DNA from: Cupriavidus basilensis
GTDB taxonomy: Bacteria > Pseudomonadota > Gammaproteobacteria > Burkholderiales > Burkholderiaceae
Direction: 5' to 3'
DNA length: 64,000 bases
Assembly (NCBI RefSeq): GCF_000876015.1
Contig: NZ_BBQM01000016.1
Location: forward strand, 372,001-436,000
Position 1 is the stretch's first letter. Every line of letters begins with the position of its first letter. Shown here piece after piece: positions 26,106 through 34,798 of this stretch. The position numbers and the translations under genes were made by a program. The notes beneath the pieces are model-generated. The model was not told the DNA's origin. It made no database searches and worked only from the letters and a program-made list of their open reading frames with translations.

Positions 26106-27179
26106 TTATACGTATGCCGCCTGGTCCTGCGCCGCGCCGGCAACCGCATCGGCGCCACGCAGCGGGTATGCCGGCAGCAGGATGTCCGCCGGCAGACCTG
26201 CCGGCCTCGGGCCCCGGTCCTCGTCGGGCGGCAGCCCGAGGTCCGGAAAAGCGGGTTCGCCGGCCGCGCGGCACCCGGCGGAATCGGTCGCATCGGCAGC
26301 CTCGGTCGCATCGGCAGCCTCGGCGAAGCACGCCCGGAACAGCCGCATCGCGGTCGATTCATGAACGCTCTTGCGCCGGATGAACAGCGTCGGAGCCCTG
26401 GCGATCTCCGGGGCGATCTCATGCACCGCGAGCCGCTCCCTTAGCGACGATTTCTCGACCACGCTGAGGGGAAGGACCGTGATGCCGACATCGGCCCCCA
26501 CGCATCCGAGTATCCCTTCCAGCGTTCCGAATTCAAGGCGCTGATAGCTCGGCCTGCCAAGCTGCGCGAGCAGTTGTTCGAGGCGCTGCCGATAGGAGCA
26601 GCCCATCCTGAACATGAGTGCCGTCAACGGGACCGACTCATCGTGAAGGTCGGATAGGCCGCGGCAGCGCCGCGACGTCACCAGCACCAGCTTCTCCTCG
26701 TAGGCCTGCTCCGCCGCCAGTAACGGGTGGTCGATCGGACCGGCGACGAAGGCGCCCTCTACTTCGTTGTCCAGCACCTTGCGGACCAGTTCGGCGGTCG
26801 GGCCGGTCCACACTTCGAGTTCCACGGCGGGACATTTCGCGTGATAGGCCGCCAGCACTTCGGGCAGGCGGACCGCCACGGTGGTTTCCATCGTGCCAAT
26901 GGCCAGGCGTCCCCGCGCCTCGCCGTCGTCGCGCGCGGCCTTCGTCGCTTCCTGAAGCAACGCCACGGCGCGTGCCGCATACGGCAGGAGCCGCATGCCG
27001 GCACTGGTCAGCGCGACACCGCGGCTGTGCCGCTCGAACAGCGGCAGCCCCACCTCTTCCTCGAGACTCTTGACCCGGTTCGTGACGTTGGACTGAACCG
27101 TGTGCAGCTCCCTGGCCGCGCGCGTAATGCTCGCATGGCGCGCAACCGTGGCGAACGTGATCAGGTCGTTGACTTCCAT
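26106..27179 (-). CDS. LysR-family regulator divergent from the symporter operon
   Basis: 357 residues from ATG 27179 (MEVNDLITFATVARHASITR). N-terminal winged helix-turn-helix at 1-60 (SITRAARELHTVQSNVTNRVKSLEEEVG), then the two-lobed inducer-binding domain (GRLAIGTMETTVAVRLPEVL; GITVLPLSVVEKSSLRERL). Family members normally end near residue 300; here about 65 extra residues follow, with a duplicated EAADAT and a Pro/Leu-rich tail (26106-26300), low complexity and perhaps not functional. The divergent position and 440-bp gap suggest it controls the DUF485/symporter/CoA-transferase genes, with the organic acid or its metabolite as inducer. Confidence 0.88.
   Translation of the reverse strand: MEVNDLITFATVARHASITRAARELHTVQSNVTNRVKSLEEEVGLPLFERHSRGVALTSAGMRLLPYAARAVALLQEATKAARDDGEARGRLAIGTMETTVAVRLPEVLAAYHAKCPAVELEVWTGPTAELVRKVLDNEVEGAFVAGPIDHPLLAAEQAYEEKLVLVTSRRCRGLSDLHDESVPLTALMFRMGCSYRQRLEQLLAQLGRPSYQRLEFGTLEGILGCVGADVGITVLPLSVVEKSSLRERLAVHEIAPEIARAPTLFIRRKSVHESTAMRLFRACFAEAADATEAADATDSAGCRAAGEPAFPDLGLPPDEDRGPRPAGLPADILLPAYPLRGADAVAGAAQDQAAYV
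26284..26319. repeat. 18-bp tandem duplication in the LysR C-terminal tail
   Basis: TCGGTCGCATCGGCAGCC occurs twice in tandem (26284-26301 and 26302-26319), encoding the doubled EAADAT of the tail. Confidence 0.8.
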
Positions 27180-27619
27180 GGTCCGGCATTCCTCAAACAG
27201 ATTGCGAGGCTTCGAGCGAAGACTGTTTCGGAGATGGGAAGCAAACGGCATGCCAATTCTTTCTTCCAGGGCCGGCCGGCCCTTCGCCGTACAGGCTGCC
27301 GCGCGGATGGCCGAACGCCGCGCGACGCGCGGCTTCGCTTTTTGGTGCGCAAGTGCCCGCAGCTGCCTTGACGCGCCCCATCTTGGTTCCTGCTTGCGCA
27401 CGGTTGCGTGTCATCTCTTTGGCAGATCGCTTCCATCGAATTTAACCGTTTCTCCGAACCCCGGGACCTTGCCCATGATGTCGCTCAACGTCAGGTACGG
27501 AAGGGCGGACCTGCCGGGCAACGGCATCGCGTGCCGCGAATGCCGGATTGCCTCCCGGGACCGGCGTTCCGGATCTGCGTTCCCGATCTAGCCACTGTTG
27601 TATCTATGGAGGTCTTCAT
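27180..27619. other. 440-bp divergent control region, LysR / symporter operon
   Basis: No gene is supported; short frames here lack ribosome sites and similarity. It contains a 9-bp inverted repeat GTGCGCAAG (27345-27353) / CTTGCGCAC (27393-27401) separated by 39 bp, and an AT-rich patch (AATTTAACC near 27440). The operon's TSS and the LysR site are expected here. Confidence 0.4.
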
Positions 27620-27874
27620 ATGGACAATCTTGCCGCGGCCGAGGCTGAGGAGCCCCTGGGTTTCAGCCTGTCATTGACGGCATTGCAGGTGCTCGTCTAT
27701 TTCACCTTTCTCCTGACGAGTTGTTTTGCCGCGGATTCGCTGCGGGCGACCGTGCCGGGGACCGGCCTGCCCGCGTCGTTCGTCGCCGGGCTGCTGGTGA
27801 TCGCCTGCGGCACCCTGCTGACGGTCGTCTACGTCCGGCGCATCGATGCGAGCGCGAGCGGAGAGAAAAAATGA
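27620..27874 (+). CDS. DUF485 small membrane protein, symporter partner
   Basis: 84 residues from ATG 27620, preceded by a good GGAGG. Two hydrophobic segments (LTALQVLVYFTFLLTSCFAA and LPASFVAGLLVIACGTLLTVV) with a short charged C-terminus, like YjcH, which precedes actP in enterobacteria. DUF485 proteins are almost always encoded before a sodium:solute symporter, but their exact role is not known. The stop codon overlaps the next start as ATGA, so the pair is translationally coupled. Confidence 0.88.
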   Translation: MDNLAAAEAEEPLGFSLSLTALQVLVYFTFLLTSCFAADSLRATVPGTGLPASFVAGLLVIACGTLLTVVYVRRIDASASGEKK

Positions 27875-29457
27875 AAAAGCGAATACTCGCGATATTTCTC
27901 GCCGCCGCCGCGACCCGTGCCGTGGCAGCGCAATCCGCCTCCGTGGGCACGGCCAGCATCACTTCGCTCGCCCTGTTCGTGGCAGTCATTGCCATGACCC
28001 TTGGCATCACCTGGTGGGCGGCAAGGCAGACGAAGTCGGCCAGCGATTTCTATGCCGCCGGCGGCCGCATCTCCGGGTTCCAGAACGGGCTGGCCATCAC
28101 CGGCGACGCGCTCTCCGCCGGCGCCTTGCTGGGCCTGACCGGCCTGGTTTTTTCCAGCGGCTTCGACGGCCTGGTCTACGCGATCGGCTACACCACCGGC
28201 TTGCCCATCGTGGTCTTCCTGATGGCCGGCAAGCTGCGCAAGCTCGGCAAGTACACCTTCACCGATGTGGTCTGCGCCAGGCTCAGCGGCAATGCGGTAC
28301 GGGTCTTCTCGGCCTGCGCCTCGCTGATCATCGTCGCCTTTTATCTCATCGCGCAGATGGTCGGCGCGGGGCAACTCGTGCAGTTGCTGTTCGGCATCGA
28401 CTATACCTACGCCATCCTCCTGGTCGGCGTGCTGATGGTCATGTATGTCGTGTTCGGCGGAATGATGGCCACCACCTGGGTACAGATCGTCAAGGCCGTG
28501 CTGATGCTGAGCGTCGGCGTGATGATCTGCGTGCTCGTGATGTCCCGGTTCGGCTTCAGCATGAGCGAACTGTTGCAGAAGTCCGTCGCCGTGCATCCGG
28601 GCAAGGACGGCATCCTGATCCCGCAGGCCCTGGCGCGGGACCCCGTCTCCGGCCTCTCGCTGGGCATCGCGCTGATGCTGGGCACCGCGGGACTTCCGCA
28701 TGTTCTCATGCGCTTCTTCACCGTGCCCGATGCCAGGGCGGCGCGCAGTTCGGTGTTGTGGGCCACCGTGTTCATGAACAGCTTCTACGCCATGATGTTC
28801 ATCATCGGTTTCGGGGCACTGGCGCTGCTGCGCCAGCATCCTGAATATCTGGATGCGAAGGGCGCGCTGATCGGCGGGGGCAACACCGCGGCACTCCACC
28901 TGTCGCACCTGCTCGGGGGCGACATCATGTTCGGGGCGGTGTCGGCCATCGCCTTCGCCACGATTCTGGCCGTCGTCGCCGGGCTCACGCTTTCCGGCGC
29001 CTGCGCGATCAGCCACGACATCTACGGCGCGCTGTTCAGGAAGCCGGGCTCCGACTCGCCGGACGAAATCCGGATCGTGCGGGTGGCAAGCGTCGTGCTC
29101 GGCGCGCTGGCGATCCTGCTCGGCATCGCTTTCCGCAACCAGAACGTGGCCTACATGATCAGTCTCGCGTTCTCGATTGCGTGCTCTTCGACATTCCCGG
29201 TGCTGATCCTGGCCATCTACTGGAAGAAGATGACCTCGGCCGGCGCGGTCGTGGGCGGCGGTATCGGCCTGGCGTCGTCGCTGCTGCTCACCATCCTCGG
29301 GCCGTCCGTGTGGGTGAAGGTATTGGGCCACGCGCAGCCGGCCTTTCCCATCGACCCGCCGGCACTGATCACCGTACCGCTTGCCTTCGCGGCATGCGTC
29401 ATCGCCTCCCTGGCGACGCAGCGTCCGGTGCGGCAACGGCTTGAAGCCGCGGCCTGA
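27871..29457 (+). CDS. ActP-like cation:acetate / monocarboxylate symporter
   Basis: Sodium:solute symporter family, 528 residues from ATG 27871 (MKKRILAIFLAAAATRAVAA, a cleavable-looking signal as in ActP). About 13 membrane helices. Typical blocks are SDFYAAGGRISGFQNGLAIT, LYGLIAQMVGAG-like FYLIAQMVGAGQLVQLLFG, MYVVFGGMMATTWVQIVKAV, GTAGLPHVLMRFFTV and FATILAVVAGLTLSGACAIS. It resembles acetate permease along its full length, so a short carboxylate is the likely substrate. Because a CoA-transferase rather than acetyl-CoA synthetase follows, the true substrate may differ from acetate. Confidence 0.9.
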   Translation: MKKRILAIFLAAAATRAVAAQSASVGTASITSLALFVAVIAMTLGITWWAARQTKSASDFYAAGGRISGFQNGLAITGDALSAGALLGLTGLVFSSGFDGLVYAIGYTTGLPIVVFLMAGKLRKLGKYTFTDVVCARLSGNAVRVFSACASLIIVAFYLIAQMVGAGQLVQLLFGIDYTYAILLVGVLMVMYVVFGGMMATTWVQIVKAVLMLSVGVMICVLVMSRFGFSMSELLQKSVAVHPGKDGILIPQALARDPVSGLSLGIALMLGTAGLPHVLMRFFTVPDARAARSSVLWATVFMNSFYAMMFIIGFGALALLRQHPEYLDAKGALIGGGNTAALHLSHLLGGDIMFGAVSAIAFATILAVVAGLTLSGACAISHDIYGALFRKPGSDSPDEIRIVRVASVVLGALAILLGIAFRNQNVAYMISLAFSIACSSTFPVLILAIYWKKMTSAGAVVGGGIGLASSLLLTILGPSVWVKVLGHAQPAFPIDPPALITVPLAFAACVIASLATQRPVRQRLEAAA

Positions 29458-29487
29458 AGCGCCCGCCGCCGGCAGGCTTCCGAACCC

Positions 29488-29515
29488 GCCATCCTTCCTG
29501 CGCAGGAAGGATGGC
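29488..29515. repeat. 28-bp perfect palindrome between symporter and CoA-transferase
   Basis: GCCATCCTTCCTGC and GCAGGAAGGATGGC are adjacent perfect inverted arms centred at 29501/29502. They lie 31 bp after the symporter stop and 89 bp before the CoA-transferase ATG. No T-run follows. It could act as an RNA stem that adjusts expression of the third gene or as a DNA operator. Confidence 0.65.
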
Positions 29516-29603
29516 CGACAGCCATCGACTGCATCGGGACCAGCCCTGCCTGGACGTGCATGACGGCTCGAACCGCAAACTGAAAAAAGAAGGAACACAC
29601 AGC

Positions 29604-31061
29604 ATGAGCAATGCAGACATCGACAGCGGAAACGGGCGCACGGGCGCCTTCGCGGAACTCATGGCCATTCGCGCCGGACAACCGCTGACACAAGGGGAGG
29701 TGACGATCACCGGAGAAGATCCGCTGTTCCAGTCCCCGTTCCGCATCGGCGCAACGTCCGCCGACGTCCTGGCGGCCCGCGCGGTGGCCGCCAACGACCT
29801 GTGGGAACTTCGGACCGGCCGGCGCCAGTCCATCGGCGTGGACGTGCGGGCCGCCGCCGCAACCTCGCTGGCCGGGGGCGACATGACGCTCAGGCGCGAT
29901 GCGCAAGGCCGCTATCAGCCGATACCCTCGTCGCCGGAACTCAGGCACATGATCTCGCTCACGCAACCCTGGCGCGCCGCCGATGGCCGCTGGGTCTTGC
30001 CGCACACCAACCTGCCCCATCTGGAGCGGCGCGTGCTGGACGTGCTGGACTGCGAGAGCACCCCGGCGTCGGTCGCCGCGGGCGTGGGCCGCTGGAACTC
30101 GGACGAACTGGAGGACGCCATCGCGCGAGCGCTGGCTTGCGCCGGCAAGATCCGCACGCCGCAGGAATGGCTGGCACACCCGCACGGGGCCTACCTGGCA
30201 TCGCGCCCGGTCGTGGAGATCACCAAGCTGGCGGACGGCGCCCCGCAGCCGCTGCCGGCCGGCAGCCAGCCGGCCTCGGGCATCCGGGTGCTGGACCTGA
30301 CGCGCATCCTGGCCGGCCCGACGGCCGGCCTCGGCATGGCCGAGCACGGCGCCGACGTGCTGATGGTCACGGCGCCGTCGCTGCCCCAGGTGCCGGCCTT
30401 CGTGCGCGACACCAGCCACGGCAAGCGCAGTTGCTTCCTCGACTTCGACCGCGCCGACGAGGCCCGGCGGCTGCGGGAGCTGGTGCGGGAAGCCGACGTC
30501 TTCATCGACGGTTATCGGCCGCGCCGGCTCGAAGCCCACGGCTTCGGCGTCGACGAACTGGCGCGGCTGCGTCCCGGACTCGTGCACGTCAGCGTCAACT
30601 GCTACGGCTCCGGCGGCCCGTTTGCCGACCGCGCGGGCTGGGACCAGGTGGCCCAGGCAGTGACCGGCATCTGCCACACCCAGGGCATCGCCACCGGGGC
30701 CGGGCAGCCCAGGCTGACACCGGTCTTCATGTGCGACTTCCTCACCGGCTTCCTCGGCACGTTCGGCGCGATGATCGCGCTGGCGCGCCGTGCCCGGGAA
30801 GGCGGAACCTATCGGGTGCAGGTGTCGCTGTGCCAGTCCGCCATGCTGTTGCAGCGGCAGGGACTCCTGCAGCATTTCGACCATGCGCCGGGCCGCCTGT
30901 CGCGCGAGGAATTCGAAGCGCTCTCGGTATGCGACGACAGTACCTGCTGGGGCGATCTGAAGAGCCTGGGGCCGGTGATCCGCATGTCCGAAACCCCGCC
31001 CCGCTGGTTCGGCACGACGCCCCGGCTCGGCGGCGACAAGGCGCAATGGCTTGCGCGCTGA
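29604..31061 (+). CDS. Class III (CaiB/BaiF) CoA-transferase with N-terminal extra lobe
   Basis: Expected to move CoA from a donor thioester to a carboxylic acid, activating the substrate imported by the preceding symporter. 485 residues from ATG 29604 with an AGAAGGA ribosome site. The canonical family start (GIRVLDLTRILAGPTAGLGM) is only at about residue 226. The preceding ~200 residues (SPFRIGATSADVLAARAVAA; LWELRTGRRQSIGVDVR) resemble the C-terminal lobe found in related long members. The likely catalytic Asp is D378 in PVFMCDFLTGFLG, followed by RVQVSLCQSAMLLQRQGL. Specificity is not predictable. Confidence 0.87.
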   Translation: MSNADIDSGNGRTGAFAELMAIRAGQPLTQGEVTITGEDPLFQSPFRIGATSADVLAARAVAANDLWELRTGRRQSIGVDVRAAAATSLAGGDMTLRRDAQGRYQPIPSSPELRHMISLTQPWRAADGRWVLPHTNLPHLERRVLDVLDCESTPASVAAGVGRWNSDELEDAIARALACAGKIRTPQEWLAHPHGAYLASRPVVEITKLADGAPQPLPAGSQPASGIRVLDLTRILAGPTAGLGMAEHGADVLMVTAPSLPQVPAFVRDTSHGKRSCFLDFDRADEARRLRELVREADVFIDGYRPRRLEAHGFGVDELARLRPGLVHVSVNCYGSGGPFADRAGWDQVAQAVTGICHTQGIATGAGQPRLTPVFMCDFLTGFLGTFGAMIALARRAREGGTYRVQVSLCQSAMLLQRQGLLQHFDHAPGRLSREEFEALSVCDDSTCWGDLKSLGPVIRMSETPPRWFGTTPRLGGDKAQWLAR

Positions 31062-31181
31062 TGCCCGGCGCCCGCCACGGCCCGCGGGATCGGCATAAGA
31101 AGTCGTTTCAAGAAAAGATCCTGGCGTCGTTGCGTGGCACGGCAAGTACTGCCTGTACTGCCGCGCGCACCGCTGCGCAGG

Positions 31182-31200
31182 CGGATCGCGATGCGATCCG
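31182..31200. terminator. Hairpin between convergent CoA-transferase and Bug receptor genes
   Basis: CGGATCGC (31182-31189), loop GAT, GCGATCCG (31193-31200) form a perfect stem in the 216-bp convergent gap. There is no clear U-tract on either side. Just upstream is a short doublet of TACTGCC (31146-31162). Confidence 0.4.
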
Positions 31201-31277
31201 AGTTCCCTGCTCCGCCCCAGCCAGGACCGCTTCATCTTGAAACGCCCCCCGGAACCGGACGGGCCGTCAGCGCATCT

Positions 31278-32336
31278 TCAGCCCAGCCGCGCGCCGACCA
31301 GCGCCACGGCCTGCTGCCACACCTCGCGCTGCCCGGCCAGGTAGTCCTGCGCGGCCATGCCGGTCAGCGCGACCGGCTCGGCGCCGTCCGCGTGCAGGCG
31401 CTCGTGCAGCGCGGGCGCCGCCAGCACGCGGCCGAGCCGCTCGACCAGCGCCGTGCGCTGCGGCGCCGTCCAGCTGGACGGCGCCAGCACGCCATACCAG
31501 GCCTGCTGCGCCATGCCGGCAATGCCGAACTCCCCGAACGTCGCCACCTGCGGCGCCAGCGCGCTGCGCCGCGTGCCGGTCACGGCCAGCGCGCGCAGCC
31601 GGCCCTGGCGCATCAGCGGCAGCGAGGCCTGCAGCGTGCTGACCAGCACCGGCACGTAGCCGCCCTGCAGGTCGGTCATGGCGCGGGCGCTGCCCGGATA
31701 CGGGATGTGCGTCATCTGCACGCCCGCCTGGCGGCACAGCAGCTCGCCGACCAGGTGCGCGCTCGAGCCGATGCCGAGCGAGGCGTAGCCGATCTCGCCG
31801 GGGTGCCTGCGCGCGTCCTCCAGCAAGGCGGGCAGGTGCATGGCCGGCGCCGAGGCCGAGGACAGCAGCACGTGCGGCGTGCTGGCGATGATGGCCAGCG
31901 GCATCAAGGACAGTGGCTGAGCCTGCGCCAGCAGCGGCGCGATGCTGACCGAGCCCACCGTGCCGAGCAGCAGCGTGGGCCGCGCGGCGCTCGCGCGGGC
32001 CGCCTCGTGCAGCGCGATCTGCCCGGCCGCGCCGGGACGGTTCTCCACCACGGTGAGGCTGCCGTCCTGGCTGAGGGCGTCGGCCACCAGCCGCGCCACG
32101 TGGTCGGCGCCGCCGCCGGCGCCATAGCCGACCAGCAGCCGGCAGGCCGGCTCGGCGGCATGGGCGGGAGCGCGGTACAGGCCCAGCGCGGCGGCCGCCG
32201 ACAGGCCGGCCAGCGCGCCAAGCTGGCGCCGCCGCGCGGCGTCGGCCGGCGGCAGCGAGGCGGGAAACGGGGAAAAGCGGGACGGGCAGGTGCGCGGCGG
32301 TGGATCGCCAGCGCCCGGGCCCCAGGAGAAAGGCAT
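31278..32336 (-). CDS. Bug/TctC-type periplasmic solute-binding protein
   Basis: Member of the large Bordetella-uptake-gene receptor family of beta-proteobacteria, which bind carboxylates, aromatics or amides in the periplasm. 352 residues from ATG 32336; the first ~60 residues hold a twin-arginine-like signal (ADAARRRQLGALAGLSAAAA, cleaved near AHA-AEP), so the true start could be internal. Family motifs: LLVGYGAGGGADHVARLVAD, VENRPGAAGQIA, IGSSAHLVGELLCRQAGV and HIPYPGSARAMTDLQGG. No TctA/TctB membrane genes are adjacent, as is common for orphan Bug receptors. It lies 128 bp downstream of the secreted hydrolase, probably co-transcribed. Confidence 0.9.
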   Translation of the reverse strand: MPFSWGPGAGDPPPRTCPSRFSPFPASLPPADAARRRQLGALAGLSAAAALGLYRAPAHAAEPACRLLVGYGAGGGADHVARLVADALSQDGSLTVVENRPGAAGQIALHEAARASAARPTLLLGTVGSVSIAPLLAQAQPLSLMPLAIIASTPHVLLSSASAPAMHLPALLEDARRHPGEIGYASLGIGSSAHLVGELLCRQAGVQMTHIPYPGSARAMTDLQGGYVPVLVSTLQASLPLMRQGRLRALAVTGTRRSALAPQVATFGEFGIAGMAQQAWYGVLAPSSWTAPQRTALVERLGRVLAAPALHERLHADGAEPVALTGMAAQDYLAGQREVWQQAVALVGARLG

Positions 32337-32464
32337 GACGGCGACGGAAAAGTGCGGCCGGCACCGGACATCGGGACGGCACGAGGCGTCATGCTAGCAC
32401 CGCGCGGCCGTCCTGGCCGCCCGGGCAAACCCGGCGGCCAGAAAATCAGGTGGCCGGAGACGCG

Positions 32465-33625
32465 CTACAGCCGCGGCGCGCGGCAAGCCGCGCCCCCGGC
32501 ATTGGCCGACTCCGCCAGCCCGAACACGGCCCTGGCCCCGCACTGCGAGCCAAGCATGCGGCTCTGGTTGTGGCCCACGCCGATCACCTCGAACGCCTGG
32601 TGATGCGCCGGCGCCGCCGGGCCGCCCGGCCTCGCGCCCAGCCAGGCTTCGTAGCGCAGGTAGCCGCGCGCGCGCGCCAGGCGCGTCGGCCCCTCGGCCT
32701 CGGCGCCGCAGGCCTTGTCGAGCACGCGCTGGTTGGGATCGTTGTCGTCCGCGCCGACCAGGTAAGTCACCTGGCGCTGCCGGTAGCGGCGGAACAGCGC
32801 GTCGCCGGTGGCGCCCTGCGCGTAGGGCACGATGTCGCGCATGCCGTAGCGATATTTGTCGTAGTCCGCGCAGACGGCGGTGTCATACGGCGCGAAGCCG
32901 CTGCCGCTCGGGCGCTCGGGCGTGAAATAGAGATACGACGACGGGTTGGCCACCACGTAGCGCAGGTCGATGCCGGACGCGCGGATGCGCTCGTCGACAT
33001 TGTTGAGCACCGCGTAGCGGTGCACCAGCTGGCCGCCGCCCGAGTGCCCGGCCACCGTGACGCGCGTCACGGCGGGCAGGCGGGACTTGTCCGTGACCAG
33101 CCCGACGAGGTCGTCCAGCACCTGCAGCGAACTGACCGGGACCGGCCCGCCGACGGCATTCTCGCCGCTCATCCAGCCCTGCACGCTCCACACCGGCATA
33201 TTGCCGAAGCCCTTGTCGCGGTCGGGCGTGCCGGGGAAGTTGGGCGCCAGCAGCAGCACTTCGTCGGGGTTGCGCCCGGTCTGCCTGAGCAGCGCCGCGC
33301 CGGCCACGAAATAATCGTCGCCGTTGCGCTGCAAGCCGTGCTGCACGAAGACGACCTCGCGGATGCGGCGCAGGTCGCCGTCCAGCGCATGGTTGGCGTA
33401 GACCGGGAAATCGTAGGCCCGCGCCCCGCTGCCGAGCCGCACGCGCTGCCAGTGCACGGCCGCCGCCGCGGCCCTGTCGACCGGGCCCTCGGTCTCTTCC
33501 GCGTCCGCGGCAGCGGACACCGCGGAGGCCACGGTGGCGCCGTCCGGCCCGGGCGCGGCGCAGCCGAACTGGGCAGCGGCGGCCAGCAGGCCCAATGCGC
33601 ACAGCGCGCGACGCAAGCTCTTCAT
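32465..33625 (-). CDS. Secreted alpha/beta serine hydrolase
   Basis: 386 residues from ATG 33625 (MKSLRRALCALGLLAAAAQF), a Sec signal peptide; the Cys at 22 follows QFG, a poor lipobox, so it is probably not a lipoprotein. An oxyanion-hole-like FVQHGLQRNGDDY (near 96) precedes the nucleophile elbow VAGHSGGGQLVHRY with Ser195. The C-terminal GVGHNQSRML supplies a candidate catalytic His. Substrate unknown; ester or polymer hydrolysis is likely. Divergent from the LysR regulator at 33830 and sharing with the tannase-like gene a composite operator (33758-33800), which suggests co-regulation. Confidence 0.82.
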   Translation of the reverse strand: MKSLRRALCALGLLAAAAQFGCAAPGPDGATVASAVSAAADAEETEGPVDRAAAAAVHWQRVRLGSGARAYDFPVYANHALDGDLRRIREVVFVQHGLQRNGDDYFVAGAALLRQTGRNPDEVLLLAPNFPGTPDRDKGFGNMPVWSVQGWMSGENAVGGPVPVSSLQVLDDLVGLVTDKSRLPAVTRVTVAGHSGGGQLVHRYAVLNNVDERIRASGIDLRYVVANPSSYLYFTPERPSGSGFAPYDTAVCADYDKYRYGMRDIVPYAQGATGDALFRRYRQRQVTYLVGADDNDPNQRVLDKACGAEAEGPTRLARARGYLRYEAWLGARPGGPAAPAHHQAFEVIGVGHNQSRMLGSQCGARAVFGLAESANAGGAACRAPRL

Positions 33626-33757
33626 GTCCTGTCTCCCGATGCAGCGGCGCACGGGCGCCCGCTTTCCGACCTTTCCGACCTTTCCGCCGCTTTCCGTCCT
33701 TGCGGACCTTACTTCGCAAAAGCGCACCGGATCATGCTAAGCCGGCCGCCACCGAAT

Positions 33758-33800
33758 GTAAAATATATGCTTTCTCGCTACGGCATATTTCATGAATATG
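33758..33800. promoter_or_regulatory. Composite three-half-site operator, copy 1 (LysR/hydrolase divergent promoter)
   Basis: GTAAAAT (33758-33764) is followed by ATATGC (33765-33770), 12 bp, GCATAT (33783-33788), 7 bp and ATATG (33796-33800). The same layout occurs upstream of the tannase-like gene at 37567-37610. It lies 30 bp before the LysR ATG and 132 bp from the hydrolase ATG. In the direction of the hydrolase the GTAAAAT end (ATTTTAC) is proximal, where TATATTTTAC could serve as a -10. Confidence 0.75.
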
Positions 33801-33829
33801 TCCTGGCACAAGAACCACCGGACCCGGCA

Positions 33830-34777
33830 ATGGAACTGAGACACCTCCGCTATTTCCTCACGGTGGCCGAAACCGGCCACATCACGCGCGCCGCGGAGCA
33901 GCTCGGCATCCAGCAGCCGCCGCTGTCGCAGCAGCTCAAGGCGCTGGAAACCGAGCTGGGCGTGATCCTGTTCGAGCGCCAGCCGCGCGGCGTGGCGCTG
34001 ACCGCCGCCGGCCGCGCGCTGCGCGCCGACGTGCTCGACATCTTCGCGCGCCTGGAGCAGGCCCGCCAGCGCATGCAGCGCATGGCGCGCGGCGAGGAAG
34101 GCTCGCTCTCGGTCGGCTTCACCAGCTCGGCCGCCGCCCACAAGCTCACGCCCGAGGTGCTGCGCGCCTGCCGCCGCCAGCACCCCGGCATCGCGCTCAA
34201 GCTGGGCGAGAGCAACGCCGCCGAAGTCACCGAGCAGCTGGCCTCGGGCAACCTGGACGTGGCGCTGCTGCGCGCGCCGGTGGAACGGCCCGCCGGGCTG
34301 CGCTTCGATCTGCTGCTGGAAGAAGAAATGGTGATCGCGCTGCCGCTGGACCATCCGCTGCTGCGCCAGCGCGGCGCGGCGGCGCAGGGGCCGGTCTCGC
34401 TGCGCGCGCTGGCCGGCGACGATTTCATCCTGGTGCGCCGGCCCGGCGCGCCGGGCATGTACGGCGACCTGCTCAACGTGTGCGAGCAGCTCGGCTTCAC
34501 GCCGCGCATCGGCGTGGAGGTCGAGCGCATGCTGAGCAACCTCAATCTGGTGGCGGCCGGCGCCGGCGTGAGCGTGGTGCCGGCCTCGATGGCCGGCCTC
34601 AACCCGCACGGCGTGGCCTACCTGCCGATGCAGGAAACCGACCGCCTGCGCGCCCCGCTCACGCTGGTCTACCGCGAGAACGACGACAATCCCGCCTGCG
34701 CCGCGCTGGTCGCGCTGACCCACCGCACCGCGGCGCGCTACCGCCGCCGCGGCAAGCCGGCCGCGGGCGCCGCCTGA
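33830..34777 (+). CDS. LysR-family regulator of the esterase/hydrolase block
   Basis: 315 residues from ATG 33830 (MELRHLRYFLTVAETGHITR), the usual N-terminus; an upstream ATG at 33735 would run through the operator and is rejected. Helix-turn-helix ITRAAEQLGIQQPPLSQQLKALETELG, then an inducer-binding domain of the BenM/CatM subgroup (SLSVGFTSSAAAHKLTPEVL; VALLRAPVERPAGLRFDLLLEEEMV; AAGAGVSVVPASMAGL). It is divergent from the hydrolase and convergent with the tannase-like gene, 21 bp away. The operator in its own promoter recurs at the tannase promoter, indicating autoregulation and control of both hydrolases, perhaps with an aromatic acid as inducer (inference). Confidence 0.92.
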   Translation: MELRHLRYFLTVAETGHITRAAEQLGIQQPPLSQQLKALETELGVILFERQPRGVALTAAGRALRADVLDIFARLEQARQRMQRMARGEEGSLSVGFTSSAAAHKLTPEVLRACRRQHPGIALKLGESNAAEVTEQLASGNLDVALLRAPVERPAGLRFDLLLEEEMVIALPLDHPLLRQRGAAAQGPVSLRALAGDDFILVRRPGAPGMYGDLLNVCEQLGFTPRIGVEVERMLSNLNLVAAGAGVSVVPASMAGLNPHGVAYLPMQETDRLRAPLTLVYRENDDNPACAALVALTHRTAARYRRRGKPAAGAA

Positions 34778-34798
34778 AGCCCGCGGCGCGCGCCCGGC

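Noticed and set aside
31278..32336. Complete tripartite tricarboxylate transporter
   Set aside because: Only the binding protein is present; no TctA or TctB membrane genes are adjacent.
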